This document shows, one piece after another, positions 53,768-53,893 of a stretch of DNA of 53,893 bases. The notes beneath the pieces are model-generated. The model worked only from the letters and a program-made list of their open reading frames with translations. It did not search any database and was not told the DNA's origin. Source of the DNA: Candidatus Falkowiibacteriota bacterium (lineage in GTDB: Bacteria; Patescibacteriota; Patescibacteriia; JACRDY01). Both the position numbers and the translations under genes were made by a program. Location of the stretch: positions 1 through 53,893 of the forward strand of contig JACRDY010000062.1 in NCBI GenBank assembly GCA_016218485.1, given 5' to 3'. How positions within the stretch are numbered: position 1 is the stretch's first letter; every line of letters begins with the position of its first letter.

Positions 53768-53893
53768 TTAAAGATTTACGCCACTTCGCAAATTCCCCAA
53801 TCCCCAAAGAATTAGGCTCTGGCGAAGTTGCACAAACCGCAGACTATTAAAAAGTATTGATTGTAATTTTCAAGGTGTCCACGGAAACGATCA
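53768..53893. other. Right edge, possible mobile-element end
   Basis: The sequence that interrupts the Zn-ribbon gene ends with TTTTCAAGGTGTCCACGG. The complement TGGACACCTTGAAAA resembles IS3/IS481-type termini. A 44-codon plus-strand frame (53716-53850) crosses the junction but is not a recognisable transposase. With the edge only 43 nt away the call is weak. Confidence 0.3.

Noticed and set aside
53716..53850. 44-codon plus-strand frame at the right edge as a gene
   Set aside because: It spans the junction between the truncated Zn-ribbon gene and the edge sequence and has no recognisable domain.
1..53893. Prophage or large integrative element
   Set aside because: No integrase, capsid, portal, terminase or replication genes are seen; accessory signals are small palindromic elements only.

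Overview
The window looks like part of a genome from the Candidate Phyla Radiation (Patescibacteria). The reasons are its compact single-copy housekeeping genes, many short operons of lineage-restricted membrane proteins, a MurG with an altered glycine-rich loop, a membrane-anchored single-AAA Clp-like ATPase, a type IV pilus locus as the largest accessory cluster, and a truncated Zn-ribbon protein of a type I recall from this group. UGA is a normal stop here (for example the DUF3048 gene ends in TGA), so this is not a UGA-recoded lineage. The placement rests on gene content alone; no rRNA gene is present.

Layout. 1-5000: a frameshifted EamA transporter and a MacAB-like export operon (adaptor, ATPase, permease, minus strand). 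5300-8000: rpmE, prfA and prmC, then a compact structured RNA with its own promoter and terminator. 8000-13050 (minus): a possible BECR-fold nuclease, a DUF3048 protein, ribosomal protein L25, a zinc-ribbon protein, a RodA-type SEDS protein and a membrane protein. 13387-16363: gyrB facing pyrE and a pyrF remnant. 16650-19050: a beta-CASP metallo-beta-lactamase protein and small unknowns. 19200-23400: a seven-gene minus-strand operon of cysteine-rich and Met/His-rich envelope proteins around a DUF411 protein, probably for copper or another thiophilic metal. 23700-34860: tRNAs, ftsEX, RlpA-like, PpiC-type isomerase, FtsB/DivIC-like, a PH-domain protein, a P-type ATPase, a large secreted protein and the Clp-like ATPase. 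35100-35800: a tRNA-Lys locus with degenerate and truncated copies and a GIY-YIG gene. 35839-40571: mraY-murD-ftsW-murG. 41162-51067: pilB, pilC, three pseudopilin-type genes, pilM, pilN, pilO. 51064-53893: cysteine desulfurase, a small membrane protein, and a 5'-truncated Zn-ribbon gene at the edge.

The most striking layer is not genic. About twenty intergenic gaps hold long imperfect hairpins built from short near-tandem words. The word differs between loci but a few word families recur. Separate palindromic elements are layered on top: a 103-bp element present twice with no differences, a ~103-bp palindrome that supplies the end of one gene and also lies in frame inside pilM, a 30-bp palindrome family with compensatory changes, and palindromes in the gyrB linker and at the end of the pyrF remnant.

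Promoters are unusually readable. At least six fit TTGNNN-17-TATANT-like spacing, and several small genes have the -10 box 6-7 nt before the ATG, so their transcripts are probably leaderless. Cell-envelope functions dominate: peptidoglycan synthesis and division (MraY, MurD, MurG, FtsW, RodA, FtsEX, FtsB-like, RlpA-like), export (MacAB-like), surface attachment (pilus with a predicted beta-propeller pseudopilin) and metal handling.
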